Shown one piece after another: positions 17,511 to 26,098 of a stretch of DNA of 64,000 nt. The DNA is from Lacisediminihabitans profunda. Lineage in GTDB: Bacteria; Actinomycetota; Actinomycetes; Actinomycetales; Microbacteriaceae. The notes under the pieces were generated by a model. It saw only the letters and a list, made by a program, of their open reading frames with translations, ran no database searches and was not told where the DNA came from. A program made the translations under genes and the position numbers. The stretch is from assembly GCF_008040105.1 (NCBI RefSeq), contig NZ_VRMG01000009.1, forward strand, positions 186,001-250,000, given 5' to 3'. The first letter of the stretch is position 1; each line of letters begins with the position of its first letter.

Positions 17511-17912
17511 TCATCCCGCCAGAAGCGCCTCGAAGGGCGCGAGCGCGACGATGCCCTCGACCTGCCGCGCGAGGTTCGCGTCCAGGGTGACGAACGCATC
17601 CGCCTGAAGCTGGGCCACCGCAAGGTATTCGGCGTCGCCGATGTCGTCCCAGTCGAGCTGGCCGGCGACGCGCCACGCGACCCCGCGCGAGACCCGATCG
17701 CCGAGCAGGCGGATGCCCATGGTCGTGATGCCGTCGAGGATCGCCTTCGCCTCCCCCTCGGTCAGCTCGCCCCGGCGCACGGCGCGGTAGAGCAGGGAGA
17801 GCGCCTGGCTCTGCAGTGACTTCGGCGCCACAAGGTGATGCTCGGCGGGCACGGCTAATCGTTCGCGGGCGAGGCGGATCGCGGTGAGGGCGTCGATCGC
17901 GTAGCGCGTCAT
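17511..17912 (-). CDS. PIN-domain protein (VapC-like), no visible antitoxin
   Basis: This 133-residue protein starts MTRYAIDALTAIRLA with the first acidic PIN residue at D7. The second half, WDDIGDAEYLAVAQLQADAFVTLD, holds the later acidic residues of a Mg-dependent RNase site. VapC toxins are normally paired with a short upstream antitoxin. Here the 92 bases upstream contain no such gene, and the next gene is a sigma factor. It may be a solitary PIN nuclease or an orphaned toxin. The start was placed at the ATG that opens the first PIN strand. Confidence 0.75.
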   Translation of the reverse strand: MTRYAIDALTAIRLARERLAVPAEHHLVAPKSLQSQALSLLYRAVRRGELTEGEAKAILDGITTMGIRLLGDRVSRGVAWRVAGQLDWDDIGDAEYLAVAQLQADAFVTLDANLARQVEGIVALAPFEALLAG

Positions 17913-18004
17913 GACGCCAGTGTGCCCGGCACCGCCGACAGTGTGCCCGGAGGGGCCCACAGTCGCCCGGCACCGCCGACTGCCGATCGCAGCGCCAACC
18001 GCCG

Positions 18005-19183
18005 TCATCGTGGCGCGCCGGCCCGCGCGACCAGGTACGCCCGCACCTCCGGCTCGGTCGTCAGGCTGATCGCCTTCGCATACGCCTCGGCAGCCTCATC
18101 CGCTCGCCCCAGCTCCGCCAGCAGGTGCGCCCGCACGGCCCAGAACGGCTGAAAGACCGGCGAACCGAGCGCATCGAGCGACGCGAGCCCGGCGAGGGGA
18201 CCGTCGATCCGGGCGGTGACCGCGGCGAGTGAGACCGTCGCGCCCAGTGTCGGCGCGACCCGCAGAAGCGCCGCGTGCAGGCTCCGCAGCGTCGGCCAGT
18301 CCGTGGCGCCGGTCGCTGCCCGGGCACAGTGCGCGGACTGGATGGCGGCCTCGAGCTGGAAGCGTCCGATGCGGCCGTAGGCATGCGCCCGGTTGAGCAG
18401 CGCCTCGCCGCGGGCGATGAGGGCGTGGTCCCACAGGGTGGTGTCCTGCTCGTCGAGCGGCACCAGCATCCCGCGGCTGAGGCGCGCCGGGGCGCGGGCG
18501 ATCGAGAGCGAGAGCAGCGCGGCGAGCCCGAGGGTTTCCGGGTCGGGCAGGAGGGTTGCCAGAAGCGAGGCGAGCGAGAGTGCCTCGAGCGCGAGGGAGT
18601 CGCGCACCGTCGTGTCGGAGACCAGTTGCCACTCGATCGCATACGCGCCGTAGACCGCCTCCAGCACCGCGGGCAGTCTGGTCGGCATGTCGTCTCGCGC
18701 GGGGACCACGAAGGGGATTCTCGCATCCCGGATCCGCCGCTTCGCCCGCACCAGCCGCTGCGCCATCGTGGCTGTCGGCATCGCGTAGGCGGCGGCGATC
18801 GCGGAGGCTTCGAACCCCAGCACCACCTGCAGCATGAGCGGGCTGCGCACCGCGGCGTCGATGGCCGGATGCGCGCAGACGAACATCAGCTCGAGACGCT
18901 TGTCCGGGATGCGGTCCGGGTCGTCGACCACGGTCTCGACCGGCTCCGGCACGGGTCGACGTCGCTTCAGCTCATCGAGCCAGCGGTTCTTCGCCACCGT
19001 CACGAGCCAGCCCTCCGGGTTGTCGGGGATGCCGGCCGCTGGCCAGGTGCGCAGGGCACGCTCGAAGGCGTCGGCGAGGGCATCCTCGGCGGCAGGGATG
19101 TCGCCGGTGCGGGCGGCGAGTACGGCGAGCAGTCGTCCGTAGGACGACCGTGCCACCTCCTCCGCCCGCGCCGCGGCGGTCAC
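18005..19183 (-). CDS. ECF42-type RNA polymerase sigma factor
   Basis: This 392-residue sigma factor has region 2 (about residues 10-75, with AEDALADAFERALRTWP and NPEGWLVTVAKNRWLDELKR) and region 4 (helix-turn-helix ASAIAAAYAMPTATMAQRLVRAKRRI). A long C-terminal helical extension of about 200 residues replaces an anti-sigma factor. That architecture and the upstream YCII/DGPF gene define the ECF42 group, in which the extension is needed for activity and the DGPF gene is the usual target. The GTG start overlaps the YCII stop by four bases. Confidence 0.88.
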   Translation of the reverse strand: MTAAARAEEVARSSYGRLLAVLAARTGDIPAAEDALADAFERALRTWPAAGIPDNPEGWLVTVAKNRWLDELKRRRPVPEPVETVVDDPDRIPDKRLELMFVCAHPAIDAAVRSPLMLQVVLGFEASAIAAAYAMPTATMAQRLVRAKRRIRDARIPFVVPARDDMPTRLPAVLEAVYGAYAIEWQLVSDTTVRDSLALEALSLASLLATLLPDPETLGLAALLSLSIARAPARLSRGMLVPLDEQDTTLWDHALIARGEALLNRAHAYGRIGRFQLEAAIQSAHCARAATGATDWPTLRSLHAALLRVAPTLGATVSLAAVTARIDGPLAGLASLDALGSPVFQPFWAVRAHLLAELGRADEAAEAYAKAISLTTEPEVRAYLVARAGAPR

Positions 19184-19557
19184 GCCGCCTGGTTCCACTG
19201 TCCCCCCGCGAAGTAGACGGCCGTCGGGCGCACCTCGATGGTTCCCCACTGCGCGGCCGGGCACTTCTCGGCCCAGGCGAGGGCGGCATCCAGGTCGGGC
19301 ACATCGATCAGGAACACTCCGCCAAGCTGTTCCTTCGTGTCGGCGAACGGACCGTCCTGCACCTCCAGGCTGCCGTTGCGCAGCGTCACCGTGGTGGATG
19401 CCGCGACCGGTTGCAGCACGTCGGCGCCGAGCAGTACGCCCGCCGCGTCGAGCGACTTGGCGTAGCGGTCGAAGGCGGCCCGGGCCTCGGCGATCGCCTC
19501 GGCGGGCGCCTCGGCCCCGCCGGCCTCGGAGTAGTTGAGGAGGAGTGAGTAGCGCAT
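19180..19557 (-). CDS. YCII-related DGPF-motif protein, partner of ECF42 sigma factor
   Basis: This small YCII-fold protein of 125 residues contains the name-giving motif VQDGPFADTKEQLGG. DGPF proteins accompany ECF42 sigma factors in many actinobacteria, and their biochemical role is unresolved. The ribosome binding site AAAGGA lies three bases before one ATG (19560) and six before the next (19557). I prefer 19557 for spacing and because the family begins MRYxLL. It is translationally coupled to the sigma factor. Confidence 0.88.
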   Translation of the reverse strand: MRYSLLLNYSEAGGAEAPAEAIAEARAAFDRYAKSLDAAGVLLGADVLQPVAASTTVTLRNGSLEVQDGPFADTKEQLGGVFLIDVPDLDAALAWAEKCPAAQWGTIEVRPTAVYFAGGQWNQAA

Positions 19558-19612
19558 CATGGATCCTTTCTCGTGAGTGTTGCTGTCATAGAGGTGACGA
19601 CGCGGGGAGGCG

Positions 19613-20701
19613 TCAATCGACAGCGCCCCGCACTACTCGCAGCCGCAGCCAGGAGGCGAGGGCCTCGATCTCGGCGTCGACCGCCGCCCGGGTCGCGCGA
19701 TCGAACGGCTCGTCCTCGTGCACCCGGTGCACGACGAACGTGCCGGAGTCGCGGTCGGACCGCGCATCCACCTTGCCGATCAACCGGTCGCCGTGCAGGA
19801 TCGGAAGCGCGAACTGGCCCCAGATGCGGCTCTCGGCCGGCTTGTACATCTCGAGCGCGTAGTCGAAATCGAACAGCCTGACCACGCGCTGCTGATCGGT
19901 CATCAGCCGATCGAAGGGGGAGAGCAGGGCGGTGCGTCCCTCGAACCGCCGGTCGAGCTGGGCCGGATCCACCCGCCACTTGCCTGGCACACCCTCGATG
20001 ATGGCGGGCTCGCCGACCGAGGCGACACCGTGCAGCTCGGTCGGGGAGACGGCGATGCTGTCGCGCATGATGCCGCAGGCGGCGAGCAGCCGTTCGCTGC
20101 GGATGCGCCGAGCCTCGTCGGCCGGCACCTCCGGCGCCTCGGGGAACACCCGCTCGGCGAGGTCCCAGATGCGCAAGCGTCCGACGCGGCCCACGACCGC
20201 GAGCCTGCCGGTCATGTGCAGGCACTCGAGCATCTGGGTGACGTTGCGATTGTTGGTCCAGCCGGTCGACGGCCAGGGGGCCACGGCCTCGTCCGGGAGG
20301 TCTCGCGACGTCTTCGGTCCCTCGTCGGCGATGCGGTCGAGGATGCTCCGGGCGAAGTCCTCGTTCGCCTCGATCCAGCCGCGGGTGCCGCTGCGATCCG
20401 CCCAGGTGCGCATGCCGGCGAGGAAGAGTCCGAGGTCGGACATCGGCCGCAGCATCCAGCCGCGCTCGAAGAGCAGCCCCTGGCTGAGCGCGCGCTCGGT
20501 GTCGACCGCTCGGTAGGACGACCCGAGGCGGGACCAGCAGACGTGGTCGGCGGCGGGCGCGACGGTGGTGGTGAGCTCCACCCGCAGCATGGCGAGATCG
20601 TGCACCATCCCCAGCAGGTCGTCGGGCCGCTCGGCGGAGAGCAAGGCGGCCCGCACCGCGATCTGCCTGGCCTGCTGCCGAGTCACCCTGTGCGCCGTCA
20701 C
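19613..20701 (-). CDS. winged-helix DNA glycosylase-like protein (YcaQ/AlkZ family)
   Basis: This 362-residue protein of the HTH_42 superfamily includes the interstrand-crosslink glycosylases YcaQ and AlkZ. It begins TAHRVTRQQARQIAVRAALL, has winged-helix repeats in the middle (NVTQMLECLHMTGRLAVVGRVG) and a C-terminal beta barrel with LLSPFDRLMTDQQRVVRLFDF followed by an LHGDRLIGKVDAR segment. I could not confirm the catalytic glutamine motif by eye. The GTG at 20701 was chosen because the conserved N-terminal helix starts there. It lies downstream of the amidohydrolase on the same strand, separated by 94 bases with nothing obvious in them. Confidence 0.8.
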   Translation of the reverse strand: MTAHRVTRQQARQIAVRAALLSAERPDDLLGMVHDLAMLRVELTTTVAPAADHVCWSRLGSSYRAVDTERALSQGLLFERGWMLRPMSDLGLFLAGMRTWADRSGTRGWIEANEDFARSILDRIADEGPKTSRDLPDEAVAPWPSTGWTNNRNVTQMLECLHMTGRLAVVGRVGRLRIWDLAERVFPEAPEVPADEARRIRSERLLAACGIMRDSIAVSPTELHGVASVGEPAIIEGVPGKWRVDPAQLDRRFEGRTALLSPFDRLMTDQQRVVRLFDFDYALEMYKPAESRIWGQFALPILHGDRLIGKVDARSDRDSGTFVVHRVHEDEPFDRATRAAVDAEIEALASWLRLRVVRGAVD

Positions 20702-20795
20702 GCCACCACCGTATTCCCTGCGTCGCCGGAGCCGAAGGAAAAGCACGTCGCCGCGTGCGGAGTGGGCGGGGCAGGGCCCGGAGCGTTCGCCGCTC

Positions 20796-21863
20796 TCAGA
20801 ACCCAAGCACGCGCAGGGCGTTGCCGCGGTAGATCGCCTCGAGCTGCGCATCCGAGAGGTGCAGCGCCGAGACCGTCCAGCGGCCCTGCGGCGGGATCGG
20901 CGACTCCGGCGCGTATTCGAAGGCCTCGTCTCGGGACTCGAGAAAACGGAAGTGCAGCTCGTACTGCTCGCTCGTGATGGGGTAGATGTCGGTGCCGAAG
21001 AGCACGCGGTCGGGGAAGCGCTCGATCAGCTCGCGGAACCGCCGGGGCTGGCGGCCGAGCTCGGCCATCCGCCCGGCGATGTCGATGCTGAAGTGAGGCG
21101 CCGCGGCCAGCAGTCGTTCGACCCGGTCGAGATCCTCGGCGGCGCAGCCGGCATGGGCACCGATGTAGCGCGTGCCCGGAGTGGCGACGACGAGGGTCGC
21201 GAGGGCGTCGAGAAGGCGCTCGAACGTCGGATGCCGGTCGGTGTCGCCGAACCACCAGTCCTGCTGCTGCAGCAGCTCGTCGAGTCTTTCGTTGTTCTCG
21301 TCCGCCGGCTCGAAGAACGCCCTCGGGTCGGCCACGTGGATGAGCACCGGCAGCCCGAGCTCCCCCGCGTGGGCCAGCACGCGCACCACGCGGTCGTCAT
21401 CCGGCAGCACGAGGGCACCGGAGGCGTCGCGCACGGTGAGACCCAGGTTCTTCCACACCTTGAGGCCCTTCGCGCCGCGTGCCGCGCTGTCGTCGAGGGA
21501 GTCGCGGAGCATCCGCTCGCCGTCCGGTTGGACGAGCAGCGCCCAGTCGAGCTGGCAGAAGGTGAGGAAGCGGCCGGGATGTGCGCGGTCGTAGCGGTCG
21601 AGGTTGGCCTCGAGCTCGTCGCCCCACATTCCGTCGAGGCTCACGATCGTCTCCACGTTGCGCGCGTCCATGAGCGCGAGCAGAGCGGCGACGTCTCCGC
21701 TCATCCATTCGCCGTCGCTGAGCCAGCGACCGAGGTGATTGTGGATGTCGATGGCGGGGAACCGCGCGCGGGGCACCTCCGTCACCCGCCTGGTCAGCTG
21801 CGACCGCGGCGTCCACTCGGTGAGACGGAGGTCGGCGAGGGCTGCCCAGTCGGGAGAATCCAT
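20796..21863 (-). CDS. amidohydrolase 2 (metal-dependent TIM-barrel) family protein
   Basis: This 355-residue protein has the HxH metal motif in AIDIHNHLGRW (about residues 38-46), a mid-barrel GLPVLIHVADP, YIGAHAGC, and the catalytic Asp in VLFGTDIYP. Amidohydrolase-2 proteins are decarboxylases or lactone/amide hydrolases of small carboxylates. It is divergent from the SIS isomerase/ABC sugar operon and shares the promoter region that carries operator copy 2, so it may belong to the same regulon. Its substrate is not apparent. Confidence 0.85.
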   Translation of the reverse strand: MDSPDWAALADLRLTEWTPRSQLTRRVTEVPRARFPAIDIHNHLGRWLSDGEWMSGDVAALLALMDARNVETIVSLDGMWGDELEANLDRYDRAHPGRFLTFCQLDWALLVQPDGERMLRDSLDDSAARGAKGLKVWKNLGLTVRDASGALVLPDDDRVVRVLAHAGELGLPVLIHVADPRAFFEPADENNERLDELLQQQDWWFGDTDRHPTFERLLDALATLVVATPGTRYIGAHAGCAAEDLDRVERLLAAAPHFSIDIAGRMAELGRQPRRFRELIERFPDRVLFGTDIYPITSEQYELHFRFLESRDEAFEYAPESPIPPQGRWTVSALHLSDAQLEAIYRGNALRVLGF

Positions 21864-21910
21864 TTTCCGACCCTGTCATAGCCCGATCGTGCCCGCACCT
21901 TCACGCCGTC

Positions 21911-21935
21911 AAACGCTCAGAGAAACTGATCGGTT
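21911..21935. promoter_or_regulatory. inverted-repeat operator, copy 2
   Basis: AAACGCTCAG, five bases, then CTGATCGGTT form a palindrome in which eight of ten arm positions pair. With its GTC extension (21908-21910) it matches the copy at 13068-13095 in 12 of 13 left-side bases and in CTGAYC on the right. It sits between the amidohydrolase and the SIS isomerase and is the likely DeoR operator for this divergent pair. Confidence 0.6.
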
Positions 21936-22030
21936 CAGCCCGTTTTCTTGTCATATGAACAGTCCGGCACCCACGATGGGGGAACCGAGGCGCGCGGCGC
22001 CACAGCGTAGGCAGAGGACCAGTGCACCAG

Positions 22031-22903
22031 ATGAGCATCACGTCGGCAGAGATCGCCAGCCAACCCACCGTGTGGGCGCAGGCGCTTCTCGAACAGGACC
22101 GCTCGGCCTTCGGGCTGGCCGGAGAGCGAGTGCTCTTCCTGGGCTGCGGAACCTCGGCCTTCGTCGCCGAGTCGCTCGCGGTGCTTCGGGAGCGGGCCGG
22201 GCTCGGCGAGACGGATGCCGCCTACGCCTCGGAGTGGACCCCCGGCCGCCGCTACGACCGGGTGGTCGCCATCACCCGCTCCGGCAGCACGAGCGAGGTG
22301 CTCGCCGCGCTCGCCCTCGTCGACGCCGGCACCCCGACCGCGGCCATCACCGCGGTCACCCACGAGGCGGTGCACGCGCTCGTGGACAGCACCCTCGTGC
22401 TCGGCTTCGCCGACGAGGAATCCGTCGTCCAGACGCGATTCCCCTCTGCACTGCTCATTCTCGCGCGTCAGGCCTACGGCTACGACGTGACCGGGGTGTC
22501 GGAGGCCGCGGCCGCCGCGATCGCCGAGCCGCTCGGCATCGAGGTGGCCGACTTCGACCACTTCGTCTACCTCGGATCAGGCTGGACCTACGGGCTCGCC
22601 CAGGAGGCCGCGCTCAAGGTACGCGAGGCCGCGCAGGCCTGGTCGGAGTCCTACCCCCTTCTCGACTACCGTCACGGACCGATCGCGGTTGCCCACCCCG
22701 GATCGCTGGTCTGGATCTTCGGGGCCGTCGAACCCGACCTCATCGCGGACATCGAGGCGACCGGCGCCACGGTGCGGTCGGATGCCTCCGACCCGCTCGT
22801 GCAGCTTGTGCAGGCCCAGCGGCTCGCGGTGGCGCTCGCCGAGAGCCGCGGCCTCGACCCGGACAAGCCGCGCCACCTCACCAGGTCGGTCATCCTGCCC
22901 TGA
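22031..22903 (+). CDS. SIS-domain sugar-phosphate isomerase/deaminase (AgaS-like)
   Basis: This 290-residue protein has two SIS domains. The first holds LFLGCGTSAFVAE and the Ser-rich phosphate loop AITRSGSTSEVLAAL, and the second holds FVYLGSGWTYGLAQEAALKVREAA. A C-terminal PRHLTRSV resembles GlmS. Such proteins isomerise and deaminate hexosamine phosphates. It leads an operon with a sugar ABC importer and two PfkB kinases. The ATG at 22031 is preferred. A GTG at 22022 is also possible because GCAGAGGA lies only three bases before it. Confidence 0.8.
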   Translation: MSITSAEIASQPTVWAQALLEQDRSAFGLAGERVLFLGCGTSAFVAESLAVLRERAGLGETDAAYASEWTPGRRYDRVVAITRSGSTSEVLAALALVDAGTPTAAITAVTHEAVHALVDSTLVLGFADEESVVQTRFPSALLILARQAYGYDVTGVSEAAAAAIAEPLGIEVADFDHFVYLGSGWTYGLAQEAALKVREAAQAWSESYPLLDYRHGPIAVAHPGSLVWIFGAVEPDLIADIEATGATVRSDASDPLVQLVQAQRLAVALAESRGLDPDKPRHLTRSVILP

Positions 22904-22947
22904 TCCTTTTCCCCCGTTCGGCACCACCACTCCAGAGGAGCACGTCG

Positions 22948-24282
22948 ATGGTCAGCAGAATCTTCAGTTCGAACAGCGGGGTTCGCCGCTGGATTGCCGG
23001 CTCCGCGGCGCTGCTCGTGGGCGTCGCTCTCCTGTCGGGATGCTCCGGCCAGTCCGGGGGGTCGGCCACGCTCGACAAGAAGGCCAAGGTCAGCCTCACG
23101 GTGTGGACCGGCCAGGAAGAGGGCGCGGAGAAGCTCCTCGAGAAGCTCGCCGCCAAGTTCGAGAAGCTGCACCCGAACGTCTCGCTGAACCTGTCACCCG
23201 GCGCCTCCTCCACCGAGGATCTGTTGCAGAAGCTCTCCGCGAGCTTCGCGGGGGGCAACTACCCGGACATGTCGTACTCCTTCGGTTCGTGGACGAGCCA
23301 GCTCGAGTCATCCGACCGCACCCTCGACATCACCAAGCAGGTCGCCGATCCGAGCGTGAAGTGGTCGGAATTCTCGAAGGCGGCGCAGGAGACGGCCCGG
23401 CCCACCGGCAAGAAGACGATCGGGTTCCCGGCGATCGTTGACAACCTCGCCCTGCTCTACAACAAGACGGTCTTCGACAACGCGGGGGTCGCCTACCCCA
23501 CCAACGACTGGACCTGGGATGACTTCCGGGCCGCCGCGAAGAAGCTCACCGACAAGTCCAAGCACATCTACGGCTACGCGTATTCGGTCTCCGGAAGCGA
23601 GGAGACCACCTGGCAGCTCTGGCCGCACCTCTGGCAGAACGGCGGCGCCATCCTCTCCAAGGACGGCACGAAGTCCGCCTTCAACAGCGAGGCCGGCGTC
23701 AAGTCGGTGAACTTCCTGCGGGACATGGCGATCACCGACAAGAGCGTCTACCTCGACCAGACCGACACCAAGTTCGGCCAGCTGTTCGCGAGCGACGACA
23801 TCGGCATGATCACCTCGGGTCCGTGGCAGCTCTACGACCTCGGCGTCGCGAAGACGAGGTACGGGGTCACCTACCTGCCGGGCACGAACGGCAACCACGC
23901 CACCGTGTCCGGGCCGGATGTCTGGGCCCTCTTCGACCACAAGGACGCGAACCGGGCCTACTGGACGTACGAGTGGGCCAAGTACCTCACCGACCCCGCG
24001 CAGGACCTGCAGTGGAACGTGGCGATCGGCAACCTCCCGCTGCGGTCGAGCGAGGCGGACAGCCCCGAGTTCGCGGCGCAGGTGAAGGCCAACCCCGGGC
24101 TCGACGTGATGGCGGCCAACTCGGCGAACGCCACGACGGCCCGCCCGACCGTGGCCGGGTACGTCGGACTCTCCGCCGCGATCGGCGACGCGGTGAGCCA
24201 GGTGCTGCAGGGCCAGGGCACCGCAGACGCGGCGCTCACGACCGCCGCCGCCAAGGCAGACAAAGCCCTGAAGGCCAAGTAG
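22948..24282 (+). CDS. sugar ABC transporter substrate-binding lipoprotein
   Basis: This 444-residue extracellular binding protein of the CUT1 (MalE/UgpB) family is exported by a lipoprotein signal with lipobox LLSGC (Cys32). The mature part starts with the KVSLTVWTGQEEG strand and includes the ASFAGGNYPDMSY and PAIVDNLALLYNK segments typical of oligosaccharide or amino-sugar binders. GAGGAG lies just before the ATG. The downstream permease start overlaps its stop by one base. It delivers the sugar handled by the kinases and isomerase of this operon. Confidence 0.92.
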   Translation: MVSRIFSSNSGVRRWIAGSAALLVGVALLSGCSGQSGGSATLDKKAKVSLTVWTGQEEGAEKLLEKLAAKFEKLHPNVSLNLSPGASSTEDLLQKLSASFAGGNYPDMSYSFGSWTSQLESSDRTLDITKQVADPSVKWSEFSKAAQETARPTGKKTIGFPAIVDNLALLYNKTVFDNAGVAYPTNDWTWDDFRAAAKKLTDKSKHIYGYAYSVSGSEETTWQLWPHLWQNGGAILSKDGTKSAFNSEAGVKSVNFLRDMAITDKSVYLDQTDTKFGQLFASDDIGMITSGPWQLYDLGVAKTRYGVTYLPGTNGNHATVSGPDVWALFDHKDANRAYWTYEWAKYLTDPAQDLQWNVAIGNLPLRSSEADSPEFAAQVKANPGLDVMAANSANATTARPTVAGYVGLSAAIGDAVSQVLQGQGTADAALTTAAAKADKALKAK

Positions 24283-25235
24283 TGACCGCCGTCGTCGATC
24301 GGGTCTCGACCGGGCCCGGCCCGACCGTGCCCCGGCCGGAGGCGCGTGACTCGAAGAAGCGACGGCGCCTGCTCGAGAGCCTGGAGGGCTGGGGCTTCGT
24401 GGCTCCCGCGCTGGTCATCGTGCTCGGGCTCTCGATCTTTCCGGCGATCTGGGCCTTCTTCCTCTCCCTGGAGAAGTGGAACGGGTTCAGCGAACCGGTC
24501 AACGTCGGGTTCGCGAACTACCAACAGATGGTGGGAGACACCGAGCTGCAGGATGCCCTCGGGCACACCATCCTCTACGTGGTGCTCTTCGTGCCCACCT
24601 CGGTGGGACTCGGCCTGTTCCTCGCCGTGGCGCTCAACCGCAACATCCGGTTCATCGGGATCTACCGCACGGCGATCTTCATCCCCTTCGTCGCCTCGGC
24701 GGCGGTCACCGGCATCCTCACCACCTACCTGTTCAATCCCCAGTTCGGACTCTTCAACAACATCCTGCGTGTGCTCGGCCTGCCCCAGCAGGGCTGGCTC
24801 GAAGACCCGGCCCAGGCGATGGTCGTGATCACGATCATGTCGCTCTGGGGGCAGGCCGCCTTCACCACCGTGATCTACCTCGCCGCCCTGCAGGACATGC
24901 CGGGCGAGCTCATGGAGGCCGCCCGCATCGACGGCGCCAACAAGTGGCAGGTGTTCTGGCAGGTGGTGTGGCCGCAACTCACGCCGGTGACGGTCTTCGC
25001 CACCATCTGGCAGGTGATCGGCGCCATCCAGCTGTTCGACCTCGTCTACACGACCACGAGGGGCGGACCGCTCAATGCGACGCAGACGATCGTCTACTAC
25101 CTCTGGCAGACGGCCTTCCAGAAGCTCGACTTCGGCTTCGGATCGGCGATCGCCTACGGACTCTTCGCGCTGACCCTCCTGATCACGATCGGCGTGGTCA
25201 TCTACTCGCGACGCACCAAGATCGAGGCCTTCTGA
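24282..25235 (+). CDS. sugar ABC transporter permease (MalF type)
   Basis: This 317-residue CUT1 permease has six predicted membrane helices and an EAA loop (GELMEAARIDGANKWQVFWQV) that contacts the ATPase. A basic, disordered N-terminal stretch of about 35 residues precedes the first helix. The GTG start shares one base with the binding-protein stop, and the end overlaps the next permease by one base. No ATPase gene is present in the operon, so a shared MsiK-type ATPase encoded elsewhere is likely, as is common in actinobacteria. Confidence 0.92.
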   Translation: MTAVVDRVSTGPGPTVPRPEARDSKKRRRLLESLEGWGFVAPALVIVLGLSIFPAIWAFFLSLEKWNGFSEPVNVGFANYQQMVGDTELQDALGHTILYVVLFVPTSVGLGLFLAVALNRNIRFIGIYRTAIFIPFVASAAVTGILTTYLFNPQFGLFNNILRVLGLPQQGWLEDPAQAMVVITIMSLWGQAAFTTVIYLAALQDMPGELMEAARIDGANKWQVFWQVVWPQLTPVTVFATIWQVIGAIQLFDLVYTTTRGGPLNATQTIVYYLWQTAFQKLDFGFGSAIAYGLFALTLLITIGVVIYSRRTKIEAF

Positions 25236-26098
25236 TGACCGCCATCGCCGAAGCACCAGCCCGGCTGCCCGTCCGCAAGCGTCGCCCGCTGCCCTTCAGC
25301 GGCTGGCACTTCTTCCTGCTGCCGGTGGGCGTGCTCTTCGCGATCCCGTTCGTGCAGATGTTCCTCACCTCGGTGACCCCCGCGTCGGAGATCAACAAGT
25401 TCCCGCCCCGCTTCATCCCCTCGGCCATCAGTCTCGACGGCTACGCGTCGCTGTTCGGCACGTCGGACATCCTGCTCTGGCTCGGCAACACGCTCATCGT
25501 CTCGAGCTCGGCGATCGCCTCCCACCTCGTGCTGTGCTCTCTGGCCGGCTACGGATTCGCCCGGCTGAAGTTCCGCGGGCGGCACTTCGGCTTCTTCGCG
25601 GTGCTGGCCACGATCATGATCCCCACCCAGCTGCTCATGATCCCCACCTACATCCTGTTCTCTCGGGTGGGCCTCATCGACAGCCTCGGGGCGGCGATCG
25701 TGCCCTGGCTCGCCTCGGCGTTCGGCATCTTCCTGATGCGGCAGTTCTTCCTCTCGCTGCCCGCCGAGCTCGAGGAGGCCGCGATGATCGACGGCTGCAC
25801 GCGGCTGCAGGTGTTCTTCCGCGTGATCCTTCCGCTCGCGAAGCCGGCGCTCGCCACGCTCGCCATCTTCACCCTGCTCGGCTCATGGAACGACCTGGTC
25901 TGGCCGCTCATCGCGATCAACAACGACCACGCCTTCACGCTGCAGCTCGGCCTCGCCAACTTCCAGGGCACGCGGCGAACGCAGTGGTCGCTGCTCATGG
26001 CGGGTAACGTCGTTGCCACGCTTCCGCTCATCCTGTTCTTCGTGTTCGCCCAGAAGCAATTCATCGCCACGATGACCTTCTCCGGACTCAAGGGATGA
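25235..26098 (+). CDS. sugar ABC transporter permease (MalG type)
   Basis: This 287-residue second CUT1 permease has six predicted helices, with EAA loop ELEEAAMIDGCTRLQVFFRV near residue 180. It pairs with the upstream MalF-type permease. The C-terminal end, FIATMTFSGLKG, is typical of the MalG group. The ATG overlaps the preceding stop by one base and the stop overlaps the kinase start by ATGA, so the operon is very tightly packed. Confidence 0.92.
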   Translation: MTAIAEAPARLPVRKRRPLPFSGWHFFLLPVGVLFAIPFVQMFLTSVTPASEINKFPPRFIPSAISLDGYASLFGTSDILLWLGNTLIVSSSAIASHLVLCSLAGYGFARLKFRGRHFGFFAVLATIMIPTQLLMIPTYILFSRVGLIDSLGAAIVPWLASAFGIFLMRQFFLSLPAELEEAAMIDGCTRLQVFFRVILPLAKPALATLAIFTLLGSWNDLVWPLIAINNDHAFTLQLGLANFQGTRRTQWSLLMAGNVVATLPLILFFVFAQKQFIATMTFSGLKG

